In this document: piece by piece, positions 40,895 through 50,482 of the stretch
Numbering within the stretch: position 1 is the first letter of the stretch
How the letters are laid out: every line of letters begins with the position of its first letter
The notes under the pieces: generated by a model
The model's database searches: none
What the model was told of the DNA's origin: nothing
The model's input: the letters and a program-made list of their open reading frames with translations, nothing else
Made by a program: the position numbers and the translations under genes
NCBI GenBank assembly: GCA_963821705.1
Contig: CAWGEV010000006.1
Span: 372,001 to 436,000, forward strand
Reading direction: 5' to 3'
DNA length: 64,000 nt
DNA from: DASUPK01 sp963821705
Lineage (GTDB): Bacteria > Actinomycetota > Thermoleophilia > Solirubrobacterales > 70-9

Positions 40895-43800
40895 CTAGCG
40901 CACCACCCTGAACTTCCTCGCCGGCGGCGTCAGATCGGCGGTGCCAGTCTGATTCACCGCCCGCACGCGAAAGACGTGCTTGCCGAGTCTCAGCTTGGGC
41001 GGGAGGAATGGCGAGCTGCAGGCCCGGAAGGGCCCGGAGTCGAGCTGGCACTCGAACGTCGCCGCCTCGTTGCTGGTGAACTTGAACTTCGGCCGCCTCT
41101 TGGTCGTCTTCTTCTTCGGGGCCTTCGTGATGGTGGTGTCGGGTGGAGCCGCGGCCTTCAGCGCCGAAACGGCGAAGGACCGGGTGCCCACCGCGGAATT
41201 GCCCGCCGCATCGGTCGCTCGGACCCGGAAGGTGTAGCCACCGTCCGCCAGCGGGCTCGCCGGCTTGTCGCTGTTCCCGGGGCCGGAGCAGGCCCGGAAG
41301 GCGGCCGTGCCGGTGTCGATCGAGCATTGGAAGCTGACCGGCCCCATCGCGTCTGAGCCGGAGAACGTGAAAGTCGGCGTGGTGTCGGAGGTCGTGCCGC
41401 TCGGGCCTCCGGTGACGCCCACGGTGGGCGGTGTCGAGTCCTCCACGTAGATGACGGAGCTGGTGGAACAGGCCGAGACGTTGTTCGCAACGTCCGTCGC
41501 CCTCGCGTAGAGGGTGGTGATCGAGTTCGCGGGAACCGAGACGGTGATCCCCGGCGAGGCGAACATGCTGCTCGAGCCGCTCGGGGGCGGGTTGCCGGCC
41601 TCAGTGACGCAGTTCTGGTCCGTGTACAGCGTCACGGTCGTGTTCGGCGGGGCCGTGCCGAAGACCCTCGGCGAGCTGTCGTTCGCCGGCGAGGTGGGGG
41701 CGGTTCCGGTCACGGTAGGTGCGACCGGAATGTTGGAGTCCTCCTGGTAGGTGACATTCGAGCTGGAGCACGACGAGGGGTTGCCCGCGGCGTCGGTGGC
41801 GGTGGCGTAGAAGGTCGTCGTCGAGTTGTCCGGGACCGTCACCGTGATCCCCGGTGACGCGAACGCGGCGGCAGTCCCGGTGGCCGCGAGGTTGCCCGGG
41901 CTGCACGCAGCGTCGGTGTAGATCCGTACCGTCGAGCCCGCCTCGGCGCTGCCGAGGATCTTCGGGGAGTTGTTGTTCGCCGGGGAGGTCGGCGAGGACG
42001 TGAGGCCGGTGGGAGCCGCGGGCGGCGCCGAGTCCTCCGTGTAGGTGACATTCGAGCTGGAACAGGTCGAGGTGTTCCCGGCTGCGTCGGTGGCGGTGGC
42101 GTAGAGGGTGGTCGTCGTGTCGTCGGAGACCGACACCGCGATTCCCGGCGAGGCGAAGGTGGCGGCGGCGCCGGTGGCGGCCGGCGACCCTGAGCAGCTC
42201 GAGTTGGTGAAGAGCTTCACGGTCGAGCCCGCCTCGGCCGTGCCGGAGATCACCGGATTGTTGTTGTTGGCCGGCGGCGTCGGCGAGACGGCCAGGCCGG
42301 TCGGGGCCGACGGGGCCGTGGAATCCTCGACGTAGGTGACATTCGAGCTGGAACACGTCGAGGTGTTCCCGGCTGCGTCGGTGGCGGTGGTGTAGAAGGT
42401 CGTGGTGGTGTTGTCCGCGACCGTCACGGCGATTCCCGGCGAGGCGAAGGTGGCGGCGGAGCCGGTGGCGGCCGGCGACCCTGAGCAGCTCGAGTTGGTG
42501 AAGAGCTTCACGGTCGAGCCCGCCTCGGCCGTGCCGGAGATCACCGGATTGTTGTTGTTGGCCGGCGGCGTCGGCGAGACGGCCAGGCCGGTCGGGGCCG
42601 ACGGGGCCGTGGAATCCTCGACGTAGGTGACATTCGAGCTGGAACACGTCGAGGTGTTCCCGGCTGCGTCGGTGGCGGTGGCGTGGAAGGTGGTCGTCGT
42701 GTCGTCGGAGACCGAAACGGCGATCCCCGGCGAGGCGAAGGTGGTGGCGGAGCCGGTGGCGGCGAGGTTGCCCGCCGTGCAGGCGGCATCCGTGTAGATC
42801 TTCACGGTCGAGCCCGCCTCGGCGCCGCCGAGGATCTTCGGGGAGTTGTTGTTCGCCGGGGAGGTCGGCGAGGACGTGAGGCCGGTGGGAGCCGCGGGCG
42901 GCGCCGAGTCTTCGGTGTAGGCGACGCCCGTCGAGCAGGGCGAGGTGTTGCCGGCGGCGTCGGTGGCGGAGGCGTAGAAGGTCGTCGTCGAGTTGTCCGG
43001 GACCGTCACCGGGATTCCCGGCGAGGCGAAGGTGGCGGCGGAGCCGGTGGCGGTCGGCCCCCCGGAGCAGCTCGAGTTGGTGAAGAGCTTCACGGTCGAG
43101 CCCGCCTCGGCCGTCCCGGAGATCACCGGATTGTTGTTATTGGCCGGGGAGGCGGGAGACGACACCAGGCCGGTGGGAGCCGCGGGCGGCGTCGAGTCGT
43201 TCGTGTAGGAGAGGTTGTTGGAGCAGGACGAGGGATTGCCGGCGGCGTCGAGGGCCGCGGCCGAGAGGGTCGTTGCCTGGTTCGCGCCGACTGTCACCTG
43301 GATGCCGGTGGACTCGAAGGTCGCCTTGGAGGCGCTCGCCTGGACCGAGCCGCCGCAGTTCGCCTGGGTGAAGATCTGGACGGTCGAGGTGTCGGAGCTC
43401 GAGGTGCCGATCACCTTCGGGGTGGTCGAGCTCGAAGGCGAGGCGGGGTTGGTGGAGGTGATCGAGGGGGCGGCCGGGGGCGTCGAGTCCTCGACGTAAG
43501 TGATCGAGCCGCCGCTCGAGAGGGTGGACGAGCAGCTGGAGGCGTTGGTCGAGGCGTCGGTGACGGTCGCGTAGAAGGTCGTGGTCGTATCGTCGGCCAC
43601 GGAAACCGATATGCCGGGCGAGGCGAAGGCAGCCGCGGTCCCGGTCGCGACCGGTGACCCGCTGCAGCTCGAGTTGGTGAAGAGCTTGACCGTCGTGCCC
43701 GCCGCAGCGGCGCCCAAAATCTTCGGGCTGTTGTTGTTCGCGGGCGATGCCGGGTTGGTCCCGGTCAAGGCCGGCGGGTCGGGCGTACCCACCACCAGGA

Positions 43801-45799
43801 CGTTCGAGCCCGTTGTCGACTGGCCGTCGGGGTTCGTGATCGTGACGTCCTTCGAGCCGTTCGAGGCACCTGAGGTGTTCAGGTCCAGCGTGACGTGCGT
43901 TGGGTCAACGTAGGTGACGCCGTTCACCGTGACTCCGCCGGTGACGCTGGCGGAAATGTGGTTCGCCCAGCCGGGGCCGCCGGGATCGGACCCCGGGTCG
44001 AAGAACCCCGACCCGTTCACCTGCGTCCCCGTCAGCTGGACCGTGACCGAGCTCTGCCCCGTCGGGATCGTGCCCGGGCTGGCGGCAGACGGTGTCGCCG
44101 GGGGCGGCGGCTTCAGTTTGATCGCCCGGACGCCCCAGGAGTTCGTCGCGTTCGCGTACTCCTGGAACGTCCAGAAGGTCATGTCGTCGGTCGGGTCGAC
44201 CACCGTCTGTGAGTAGTCGCCCCAGCGCTGCGGGTTTGCGCTGCCAAGGTTGTAGGTGCTCGAGCTCGTCTGAACGATGTCCGGCGACTGCGTCGTTCCC
44301 GAGGGGTCGCCGGCCAGCCGCCCCGACGCGGCGATCTGGGCGAACCTGCCGGTCCCGGCGACGCTGGAATTGAGGGACACGTTCCCCTGGCCGTTCATCG
44401 CGATCGATGGGATCCAGTACCACTGCGGATTCGAGGCGGCGGGATCGAACAGAGTGCCCGACTGGAGCACTCCCGGCGAGGGGCCGATGCTGAGCTGGTA
44501 CCAGCGGGCAGCGTCCCGGTCCCCGCTCGAGGTGCCGATGCCGCTCGAGTTGACGAGGATGTTGTGGGCCGTCCAGAGCGTGTCCGACCCGTTGGGCCCC
44601 CTGGCGATCATCGCTTCGAAGAGACGGTCGTCCAGGGCGTCCAGGCCGCCGGTCGTGCCCTGCGCCGGCACGAACCTGTTCGGCTGCGCGGTCGCGGGCA
44701 CGGTCAAGGTCAGATTGCCCGAGATGGTGGGACTCGCTCCACCGGGGTTGCTGATCCGCCGCACGTCGAGCTGGTTGGCCGTGGCGTTGTCCGGGCCGAC
44801 GATGTATCCGTCCGCGACGGTGGGGTCCATGTCCGTCGCGGGCTGCGGGCTGTCAGGACCGGCCGCCGATGCGCTCGCAACCAGCGGGAAGCCAGTGACC
44901 GCGATCGGGCCCCCGCCCGTCACGCTGGACTTCTGGATCACGTAGGCCGCCGTGCCCGCGAAGGTGCCCGCGGTGGAGGTGAACAGGTTGACGCCGATGT
45001 AGATCGCGTTGGCGTCGACGCCCAGCTGCGGATAGTCGGCGAAGCGCGCAGTGCCACCCAGGGGAGTGGCCTCGGGGAACGAGTAGAAGGTGAAGCTGCT
45101 CTTGCTCGTGATCGTCGAGCCGGAGCTGACCGCGAGCATGACCAGGTTGTTCGTGTCCACGCCGGACTTGACGTCGACCGCGGAGACGATCCAGCGCCCG
45201 GTGAGACGGTCGTACTCGACGCCTGGATCGGTCGGTTGGGCGCTAGGTCGAAGGACCGTGCTCCAGAACTGCCCGTCGGTCAGGTTGAGGCCGCCGAGGG
45301 TGCCCTGCTTGTCGAAGACCTTGATGCGCCCATTCACCGAGACGAGGATCTGCGTGGGACCAACCGAGCCCATCGAGTCCGGAGGAATGAAGTTCGATTC
45401 GCTGACCTGGGCTCCGAGGAATGAGGTCCCCGCGGAGAGGGACGACTCCGGGGAGAGGGCGCTCTCGCCGACCCGCTGGAGCGGCGCGCCGCTGTGCGGC
45501 CGGCGCTGCGGGAAACCCTCGTCCTCCGGCTCCGGCTTCTCGCGGACCCTCTGACCGGCCTGCTGCGAGGCAGCCGGGCCGAGCGGCTCCCTCTCCGCAT
45601 CGGGCTCCGAAGCCGGCTCGGTCGCGTGCACCGGGGTCGATTGGAGCGCGCCGACGCTCCGGCTGATGCCGGCCGCCCCGACCCACTGCTTTCCAACGGT
45701 TGCTCCGGTCTCCCGCCGGCCCGTGTCCCCCGACCGAACTGCGATCACGACCGCCAACGCAAGCACAAGAAGCACCGCAACGCTCGCGCGACGCTTCAT
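40895..45799 (-). CDS. Very large secreted protein: propeller-like N-domain plus eight Ig-like repeats
   Basis: 1634 residues with signal/anchor RRASVAVLLVLALAVVIAV. Residues about 130-560 form a secreted propeller-like domain (SNFIPPDSMGSVGPTQILVS, NPQRWGDYSQTVVDPTDDMT). After an IPT/TIG-like segment come eight tandem Ig-like repeats of about 97 residues (about 680-1455), each with PANNN-P, SGTAEAGSTVKLFTNSSCSG and ATDAAGN-like landmarks and a Cys pair. Two further chitobiase-like beta domains follow (FQCSIDTGTAAFRACSG; FECQLDSGPFRACSSP). It is probably a surface or adhesive protein. The cell-wall anchoring mode is not visible. Repeats 5 and 6 are almost identical in DNA. Confidence 0.85.
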   Translation of the reverse strand: MKRRASVAVLLVLALAVVIAVRSGDTGRRETGATVGKQWVGAAGISRSVGALQSTPVHATEPASEPDAEREPLGPAASQQAGQRVREKPEPEDEGFPQRRPHSGAPLQRVGESALSPESSLSAGTSFLGAQVSESNFIPPDSMGSVGPTQILVSVNGRIKVFDKQGTLGGLNLTDGQFWSTVLRPSAQPTDPGVEYDRLTGRWIVSAVDVKSGVDTNNLVMLAVSSGSTITSKSSFTFYSFPEATPLGGTARFADYPQLGVDANAIYIGVNLFTSTAGTFAGTAAYVIQKSSVTGGGPIAVTGFPLVASASAAGPDSPQPATDMDPTVADGYIVGPDNATANQLDVRRISNPGGASPTISGNLTLTVPATAQPNRFVPAQGTTGGLDALDDRLFEAMIARGPNGSDTLWTAHNILVNSSGIGTSSGDRDAARWYQLSIGPSPGVLQSGTLFDPAASNPQWYWIPSIAMNGQGNVSLNSSVAGTGRFAQIAASGRLAGDPSGTTQSPDIVQTSSSTYNLGSANPQRWGDYSQTVVDPTDDMTFWTFQEYANATNSWGVRAIKLKPPPPATPSAASPGTIPTGQSSVTVQLTGTQVNGSGFFDPGSDPGGPGWANHISASVTGGVTVNGVTYVDPTHVTLDLNTSGASNGSKDVTITNPDGQSTTGSNVLVVGTPDPPALTGTNPASPANNNSPKILGAAAAGTTVKLFTNSSCSGSPVATGTAAAFASPGISVSVADDTTTTFYATVTDASTNASSCSSTLSSGGSITYVEDSTPPAAPSITSTNPASPSSSTTPKVIGTSSSDTSTVQIFTQANCGGSVQASASKATFESTGIQVTVGANQATTLSAAALDAAGNPSSCSNNLSYTNDSTPPAAPTGLVSSPASPANNNNPVISGTAEAGSTVKLFTNSSCSGGPTATGSAATFASPGIPVTVPDNSTTTFYASATDAAGNTSPCSTGVAYTEDSAPPAAPTGLTSSPTSPANNNSPKILGGAEAGSTVKIYTDAACTAGNLAATGSATTFASPGIAVSVSDDTTTTFHATATDAAGNTSTCSSSNVTYVEDSTAPSAPTGLAVSPTPPANNNNPVISGTAEAGSTVKLFTNSSCSGSPAATGSAATFASPGIAVTVADNTTTTFYTTATDAAGNTSTCSSSNVTYVEDSTAPSAPTGLAVSPTPPANNNNPVISGTAEAGSTVKLFTNSSCSGSPAATGAAATFASPGIAVSVSDDTTTTLYATATDAAGNTSTCSSSNVTYTEDSAPPAAPTGLTSSPTSPANNNSPKILGSAEAGSTVRIYTDAACSPGNLAATGTAAAFASPGITVTVPDNSTTTFYATATDAAGNPSSCSSSNVTYQEDSNIPVAPTVTGTAPTSPANDSSPRVFGTAPPNTTVTLYTDQNCVTEAGNPPPSGSSSMFASPGITVSVPANSITTLYARATDVANNVSACSTSSVIYVEDSTPPTVGVTGGPSGTTSDTTPTFTFSGSDAMGPVSFQCSIDTGTAAFRACSGPGNSDKPASPLADGGYTFRVRATDAAGNSAVGTRSFAVSALKAAAPPDTTITKAPKKKTTKRRPKFKFTSNEAATFECQLDSGPFRACSSPFLPPKLRLGKHVFRVRAVNQTGTADLTPPARKFRVVR
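41439..43795. repeat. Eight tandem Ig-domain-coding repeats of about 290 bp
   Basis: The period is about 291 bp. Blocks starting at 42138 and 42429 are nearly identical over about 240 bp, while outer copies have diverged. The structure suggests recent unequal crossing-over or gene conversion in the middle of the array. Confidence 0.75.
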
Positions 45800-45864
45800 C
45801 CCACGGCGAGTGTAGAGCCCGCCCGCTCGGCTGGCTGTCCTGACCGGATAGGTCGTGAACGGGA

Positions 45865-45890
45865 CTGATCGGCGGCCGGTCTCCGATCAG
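45865..45890. terminator. Hairpin at the end of the orphan Ig fragment
   Basis: CTGATCGG-N10-CCGATCAG is a perfect 8-bp stem overlapping the stop codon of the minus-strand fragment and 66 nt upstream of the giant gene start. Confidence 0.5.
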
Positions 45891-46060
45891 ACCGTCGCTA
45901 CCGCCGCGCTCGTCTGGGTCGCGCTCCCGGCCCGGTTGGTGGCTGTCACCCGGCAGGTGTAGCTGCCGGAGGTGGTCGGCGTGTAGTTGGATGTCGTGGC
46001 ACCGCCGATGTCGGCGCCGTTGAGCCTCCACTGGTAGGTGAAGCTCTGTGGCGCGCGGTA
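45887..46060 (-). pseudogene. C-terminal fragment of a secreted Ig/PKD-domain protein
   Basis: The last 54 codons read PQSFTYQWRLNGADIGGATT, then a classic Ig-like ending (SGSYTCRVTATNRAGSATQT, SAAVATV stop). Upstream the frame loses all such character and no signal peptide or start belongs to it. The YQWRLNG...SGSYTC pattern is a bona fide extracellular Ig domain end. It is probably the remnant of a neighbour of the giant Ig-repeat protein. The 46061-46262 stretch beyond it has no gene. Confidence 0.6.
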
Positions 46061-46262
46061 GAGGAAGGAGCCGACCTGGTCGGCCGCCCCCATGCCCCGT
46101 GAGCAGGAGAGCCGCTGGTCAAGGGGGCCGGAGTGGACGCCGCCGAAGCCCAGCCCTCCGAAGGGATCGTTGGGGAGAACGAGCGACCATGAAATCGCTG
46201 AGCGGTGCGGGCCAAGGCGTGAGGGTCTGCTTCTGCCGGACTGGCACGTCAGACTTGACGGC

Positions 46263-47471
46263 ATGATGGAGTCGACCTCGATCAAACCGGAGGCGACGCC
46301 AGCGTGGTCCTCGGGTGGCACAGTCGAGACCGGGTTCGAGCCGCTGGCGGAGGAATTCAGGAAGCTGATGGCGCGGGGTCCAAGAGGTGGCGCCTTGGTG
46401 GTCCGCGCCGGGGACCGGGTGCTCGCGGATCTGCACATCGGCTGGGAGGACCGAGCGCGGACTCGCCCATGGCGGCGCGAGACCCAGGCGCTGGGATTCT
46501 CGGCTACCAAGGGGCTCGCCGCGATGGTCCTGCACCGTCTCGTCGACCGAGGCTTGCTGGCGTACGACGAGCCGGTCGCGAGCTTCTGGCCGGAGTTTGC
46601 AGGGGCGGGCAAGGGCGCGGTCACGGTGCGAGAGCTGATCAGCCACCGCGCGGGGCTCTACGACGTTCAGGCGGTTGCCCGCGACGCCCGGGACCTGCTC
46701 GACCATCTCGGCATGGAGGAGCGCCTCGCCGCCGCCCGGCCGCATGGCCCGCCGGGGCAACCCGGTTATCACGCCTTCACCTTCGGCTGGCTGGCGGCCG
46801 GCCTCGCCCGCGCCGTCACCGGCAAGGGGATGCGCGAGCTCGTCCAAGGCGAGCTCGCCGAGCCGCTCGGAACAACGGGCCTGGAGATTGGGAGTCCCAG
46901 CCGGCCGCCCGCAGAGATGGTCGGCTCCTCCCTTCGCATCTATACGGCCCTCGGCGTCGCGGCTACCCCGTTGCTGGGGTGGCTTCCGATCACGAAGGCG
47001 GGTTTCCGGGCGCTGCACGCACCCGGATTCGAGCGGCTCTGCCGTGGCCCGGACCCCGCGATCTGGCACACAGAGATGCCCGCCGTGAACGGCGCGCTGA
47101 GCGCGGACGGCCTCGCTCGACTGTACGCGCCGCTCGCGAACCGCGGGGAAGCGCCCGGCGGCTCGCCCTTCCTCTCACCTGAGACGGTCGAGCAACTCGG
47201 CCGGGTCCAGACCCGCGCCACGGATCGGGTGCTGGGCGTACGAATGCGCTGGCGGCTCGGCTTCCATCACGCCTTCAGCCTCGGGATGCCCGCCCCGCGC
47301 GCGCTCGGCCACTTCGGATTCGGGGGCGGCGGCGGCTGGGGGGACCCGGACACGGGCATCTCCTTCGGCTTCGTCAGCAGCCACATCGGCAACTTCACAA
47401 CCGCGATTGGCGACCTTGGCATCCTCCGCCTGAGCGGCGTGGCGCGCTCCTGCGCCGCCGACGTCCTCTGA
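46263..47471 (+). CDS. Serine hydrolase of the beta-lactamase (class C/EstB-like) family
   Basis: 402 residues starting MMESTSIKPEATPAW. The SxxK active site is ALGFSATKGLAAMVLHRL, the second motif is probably the Tyr of GYHAFTFGWLAAGL and the third is GHFGFGGGGGWGDPD. Surrounding LISHRAGLYDVQ and GMRELVQGELAEPLGTTGLE are standard for EstB-type esterases. No signal peptide, so it is cytoplasmic and more likely an esterase than a resistance enzyme. An upstream extension of the frame overlaps the Ig relic and is rejected. Confidence 0.88.
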   Translation: MMESTSIKPEATPAWSSGGTVETGFEPLAEEFRKLMARGPRGGALVVRAGDRVLADLHIGWEDRARTRPWRRETQALGFSATKGLAAMVLHRLVDRGLLAYDEPVASFWPEFAGAGKGAVTVRELISHRAGLYDVQAVARDARDLLDHLGMEERLAAARPHGPPGQPGYHAFTFGWLAAGLARAVTGKGMRELVQGELAEPLGTTGLEIGSPSRPPAEMVGSSLRIYTALGVAATPLLGWLPITKAGFRALHAPGFERLCRGPDPAIWHTEMPAVNGALSADGLARLYAPLANRGEAPGGSPFLSPETVEQLGRVQTRATDRVLGVRMRWRLGFHHAFSLGMPAPRALGHFGFGGGGGWGDPDTGISFGFVSSHIGNFTTAIGDLGILRLSGVARSCAADVL

Positions 47472-47474
47472 GGC

Positions 47475-48556
47475 TCAGCGGAACCTCTGCAGCACCCGCG
47501 TCGCCTCCGCGTAGCCCTGCCGGATCAGCCGCGGCCACTGCGCGCGATCGAGGAACAGGTCGTAGAACGACACCCCTCGCGTCTCCGTCTCGGAGATCGG
47601 CTCGATCAGTGTCAGCCTCTCCCCCAACTCATCCCTGGCCCGGCGGGCCAATTCGAGGTGATAGCCCTGCTGGAGCTGGCGGCTGGCCTCGAACAAGCCG
47701 CCGGTCCTGGCCGGCCAGCCGCTTATGTCGCGAGGCTCGAAGCCCTTGGGCAGCATCAGGTTGATCCCGATCACATGGTCGAAACGGTCACCTGCATCGA
47801 TTGCTGGCTGCGCCGGCCAGTTCTCGATGATCCCGCCGTCCACGTACAGGTGGCCGCGCACGGAGACCGACTCGATGAACAGCGGGAGAGCGATCGCCAC
47901 CCTGACCAGGTGGCCGACCGTCACCTCGGGCGTGCGCGCAGACCCGAAGTACTCGACCCTGCCGAGGTCCATGTTGTAGACGATGGTGGTGATCGGGATC
48001 GGTGCCTCCCCGCACGGCATCGCCGTCAGCCGGCTGTCGAAGAGGTGCTCGATCGCCTCCCCCTTCGCCAGGCCGGTGAACCCCCGCAGCGCCGAGAGGG
48101 CGAACCGGGGCAGCCTCAGCCACTGGATGTCGAGGTAGTCCTCCGGCCGCCAGGAGAGCGAGAACTCCGTCATCTCCTCGGAGCTCATACCCGCGGCCCA
48201 CATCGAGCCCCAGATCGCGCCGCCGGAGCATCCGATGATCTCGGCCGGCTCGAGCTCCGCCTCCTCGAAGGCGCGCTTGATCCCCGCGAGGGCAACGGCC
48301 GCCCCCCACCCCCCGAGGCCACGAGCGCGATCCGCTTGTCCTTCAGCCCGGAGACTGGGCGCGCGCGGAACGGCGGTAAATGCGCCGAGGGGTCGATCGG
48401 AGCAGGCCGATCGATCAGCGGCAGCGGCAGCAGTGTTCGCCGGGCCCGCCGCAGAAACCCCAGGTCGGTGACGATCGTGCCCAGGTCGATCCATTCGGTG
48501 AAGCGCTCGAACTGGGCCTTCACCTCGTACAGGTCCAACCGGTCGTCGAGGGCCAT
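47475..48556 (-). CDS. Patatin-like phospholipase (frameshift in a G-rich tract)
   Basis: The N-terminus ALDDRLDLYEVKAQFERFTE runs to RIALVASGGGG in one frame. The body continues AAVALAGIKRAFEEAELEPA in another from about 48303-48316, where the plus strand reads two runs of six C. One missing base restores a complete protein of about 360 residues. Catalytic Ser is in IIGCSGGAIWGS (GxSxG), Asp in LYVDGGIIENWP (DGG). Patatins release fatty acids from membrane lipids. The shift falls in the oxyanion glycine loop. The gene converges with the esterase gene, 3 nt apart. Confidence 0.83.
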
Positions 48557-48569
48557 GCCAAGGTGAGCG

Positions 48570-48704
48570 TAACGGCGGCCAGGATTCGAACCCGCGACCT
48601 TCGGGTCATGAGATACATCAGGGCCGTTTCCTTCGGTGCTCTGAGGTGTGCTCGCACCACCTGGGACGAGCTGAGATCGGGTGGGGTTCGCTCAGTTCGG
48701 TACC
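48570..48704 (-). other. tRNA-Met 3'-half sequence with flanking arm, site 1 (candidate att site)
   Basis: On the minus strand CTCATGACCCGAAGGTCGCG continues with the T-loop GGTTCGAATCC and an acceptor-like end at 48570. The anticodon loop reads CAT. No D-arm or 5' half is present upstream, and the T-stem has mismatches. Beyond the core lie CTGAG-type repeats and TTCGCTCAGTTCGGTACC at 48687-48704; GGTACC begins 87 nt from the core edge (48612). It is one of three such sites. Rest of 48557-48783: a hairpin at 48742-48767. Confidence 0.6.
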
Positions 48705-48741
48705 CCGGCCGGTACACGGAGCCTTCGGGTTCAGGACTCAA

Positions 48742-48767
48742 GGGCCGCCTGCTTGACCTGGCGGCCC
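48742..48767 (-). terminator. Hairpin downstream of dodecin 2
   Basis: GGGCCGCC-N10-GGCGGCCC is a perfect 8-bp stem 17 nt beyond the dodecin 2 stop. Confidence 0.5.
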
Positions 48768-48783
48768 CGGGGAAGTTGAGGCG

Positions 48784-48996
48784 CTACTCGTTGTCGTACT
48801 TGAACGAGACTCCAAGCCGTGTGCGGAACTCGGAGACCTTTCCGTCGTCGATCGTCACGTCCTGGCGAATGACCTCGGCGATTCGCAGGTCGCGCACGGT
48901 CTCGCTGACTTTCTCAACCGCGTTCTTGGTCACCTGCTCCCACGAATCCGAGCTGACCCCGACCACTTCGGTGACTCGATAGACGCTGTCTGCCAT
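48784..48996 (-). CDS. Dodecin (copy 2)
   Basis: 70 residues, differing from copy 1 at only a few positions (for example EQVTKNAVEK versus EQATKNAVEK, and FRTRLGVSFKYDNE at the end). The ATG at 48996 has GCAAGGAGA upstream. About 60 nt of upstream sequence, including GTAGCCTCACACTTCCGG on the plus strand, are also conserved with copy 1. The gene lies beside att-like site 1 and diverges from an FAD oxidase. Confidence 0.93.
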   Translation of the reverse strand: MADSVYRVTEVVGVSSDSWEQVTKNAVEKVSETVRDLRIAEVIRQDVTIDDGKVSEFRTRLGVSFKYDNE

Positions 48997-49127
48997 CTTC
49001 TCTCCTTGCGTAGGGACCTGTCCCCGTAGCCTCACACTTCCGGCTACCAATTGCCGGCTCTGAGCGGCGTCGACAACGAATGGCCTGGGAGGATTCCGGC
49101 AGTGAAGCCTGAGCGAGAGGGAGGTGA

Positions 49128-50251
49128 GTGAAGCGGGTCGTCGTCATCGGCGCCGGGTTCGCGGGCCTCGCCGCGGCCGACGCCCTGCGCGCCGACGGAG
49201 CAGAGGTGACCGTGCTCGAGGCCCGCGACCGCGTGGGCGGCCGGGTCTGGTCGGTGCCCTTCGGCGATGAGGCGATCGTCGAGCGCGGCGCCGAGTTCAT
49301 CCTGCCCGGGTACGACGTGATGAAGGGGCTGGCCGAGCGATTCGGGATCCCGCTCGTGCTCAAGGGGACGCCCTACGGCCGGCGAGTCTCCGTCGGCGGG
49401 GAGGCCGTGTCCCGACTGCTCTTGAGGCCGCCTTCAAGCGACTTGGCGGGGGCGTGCCGGCGAACGCGGCGAGCGCCGCCGGCGCGATCGCCGCTTTGGG
49501 CCTGGACGCGCCCGTCGAGGCGCTGATTCGGACCCGGGTGGCGATCTCCAACGGCCATCCACCCGACGACCTGGCGGCCTCCGTGCTCGAGGAGGGAGCG
49601 TCGACCTTCGGCGATTTCGACAACCACACCCTGGAGGGCGGCAACATGCGGCTCGCCGAGGCGCTCGCGGCCGAGCTCGGCGGTGCCCTGCACCTCTCCT
49701 CCCCCGTGCGGCGGGTGCGCTGGTCGCAGGGCGCCGTGAACGTCGCCACCGACAACGACGGGATCGAGGCGGACGCCGTCGTCATCGCGATCCCCACCGC
49801 CCCGTTGGCCGAGATCGAATTCGATCCTCCGCTCGAGGGTGTGACCGCCGAGGCGTTGCGCTCGGTCACCTACGGCCAGAACTCGAAGCTCTTTCTGCGC
49901 CTGCGCTCGCCCGCGCCGCCCAGCGCGATCATGTCCGTGGCCGGAGGCTTCTGGTCCTACACGCAGCTGGGCGCGGATGGGGAGCCTGCTCCATTCCTGG
50001 TCGGCTATACGGGTACGCAGTCGGCGATAGATGCCCTCTGTGGCTCAGTCGGGGTCGAGTCCTGGGTCGCCGCGCTGGTCGCGCTTCGCGGGGACCTGGA
50101 TCTCGATCCGGAACCCGGCAACGCCATTTTGTCGAGCTGGCACGACGATCGCTGGGTGCGCGGCTCCTACTCCGGAGAATGGCACGGGCTCATGGAAGGT
50201 GCGCTTTGCAGCGGACAGCGGGCGGCCGAACAGATCCGCTCGCCCGCCTAG
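49128..50251 (+). CDS. FAD-dependent amine oxidase family protein (frameshift)
   Basis: The dinucleotide-binding N-terminus is KRVVVIGAGFAGLAAADALR, then VLEARDRVGGRVWSVPFG. Coding sense continues to RRVSVGGEAV and resumes in a second frame as PTALEAAFKRLGGGVPANAA from about 49400-49412, compatible with one missing base in a G run. The rest covers substrate and FAD domains, including FDNHTLEGGNMRLAEALAAE and the C-terminal GSYSGEWHGLMEGALCSGQR. Total about 374 residues. GGGAGG precedes the GTG start. It lies between att-like sites 1 and 2 with dodecin 2, a flavin carrier. Confidence 0.8.
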
Positions 50252-50311
50252 CCCGCTGGCAGCTCTTCAGCTTGTTCTTGCGGGGGCCTCCGACGACCGG
50301 TCCCTCTGAAG

Positions 50312-50343
50312 AAAGAGAAAGGGCCGCGTTTGCGGGCCTTTCT
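50312..50343. terminator. Hairpin between the amine oxidase and site 2
   Basis: GAGAAAGG(G)CC and GGCCTTTCTC pair around a GC-rich loop. On the minus strand it directly follows the tRNA-like 3' end and is followed by CTTTCTTC, the arrangement expected for a real tRNA terminator. Confidence 0.6.
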
Positions 50344-50348
50344 CGGAG

Positions 50349-50482
50349 TGGCGGAGGCGGGATTCGAACCCGCGACCTTCGGGCTATGAGATGCCTCAAA
50401 CCCGTTCGGTGGGCTCACCTCAAGCGAGGCGAGGCACGCTGAGATGGGCTGAGATCAGGTCAGCTTCTCTCGGATTGGTACC
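50349..50482 (-). other. tRNA-Met 3'-half sequence with flanking arm, site 2 (candidate att site)
   Basis: Minus strand: CTCATAGCCCGAAGGTCGCG, T-loop GGTTCGAATCCCGCC, then TCCGCCA, a well-kept T-arm and acceptor 3' strand with CAT in the anticodon position. The upstream 5' half is absent. Arm repeats (GCTGAGATGGGCTGAGATCA) follow, and GGTACC begins at 50477, exactly 87 nt from the core edge (50390). The stop codon of the next minus-strand gene (50460) lies inside this arm. Confidence 0.65.

Noticed and set aside
41439..43795. CRISPR-like array
   Set aside because: Repeats are about 290 bp, in frame and protein-coding (Ig-like domains), with no short palindromic repeats or spacers.
48303..48316. 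Phase-variable poly-C switch in the patatin gene
   Set aside because: Tempting, but seven other genes show similar one-base shifts, several outside homopolymers, so assembly error explains it better.
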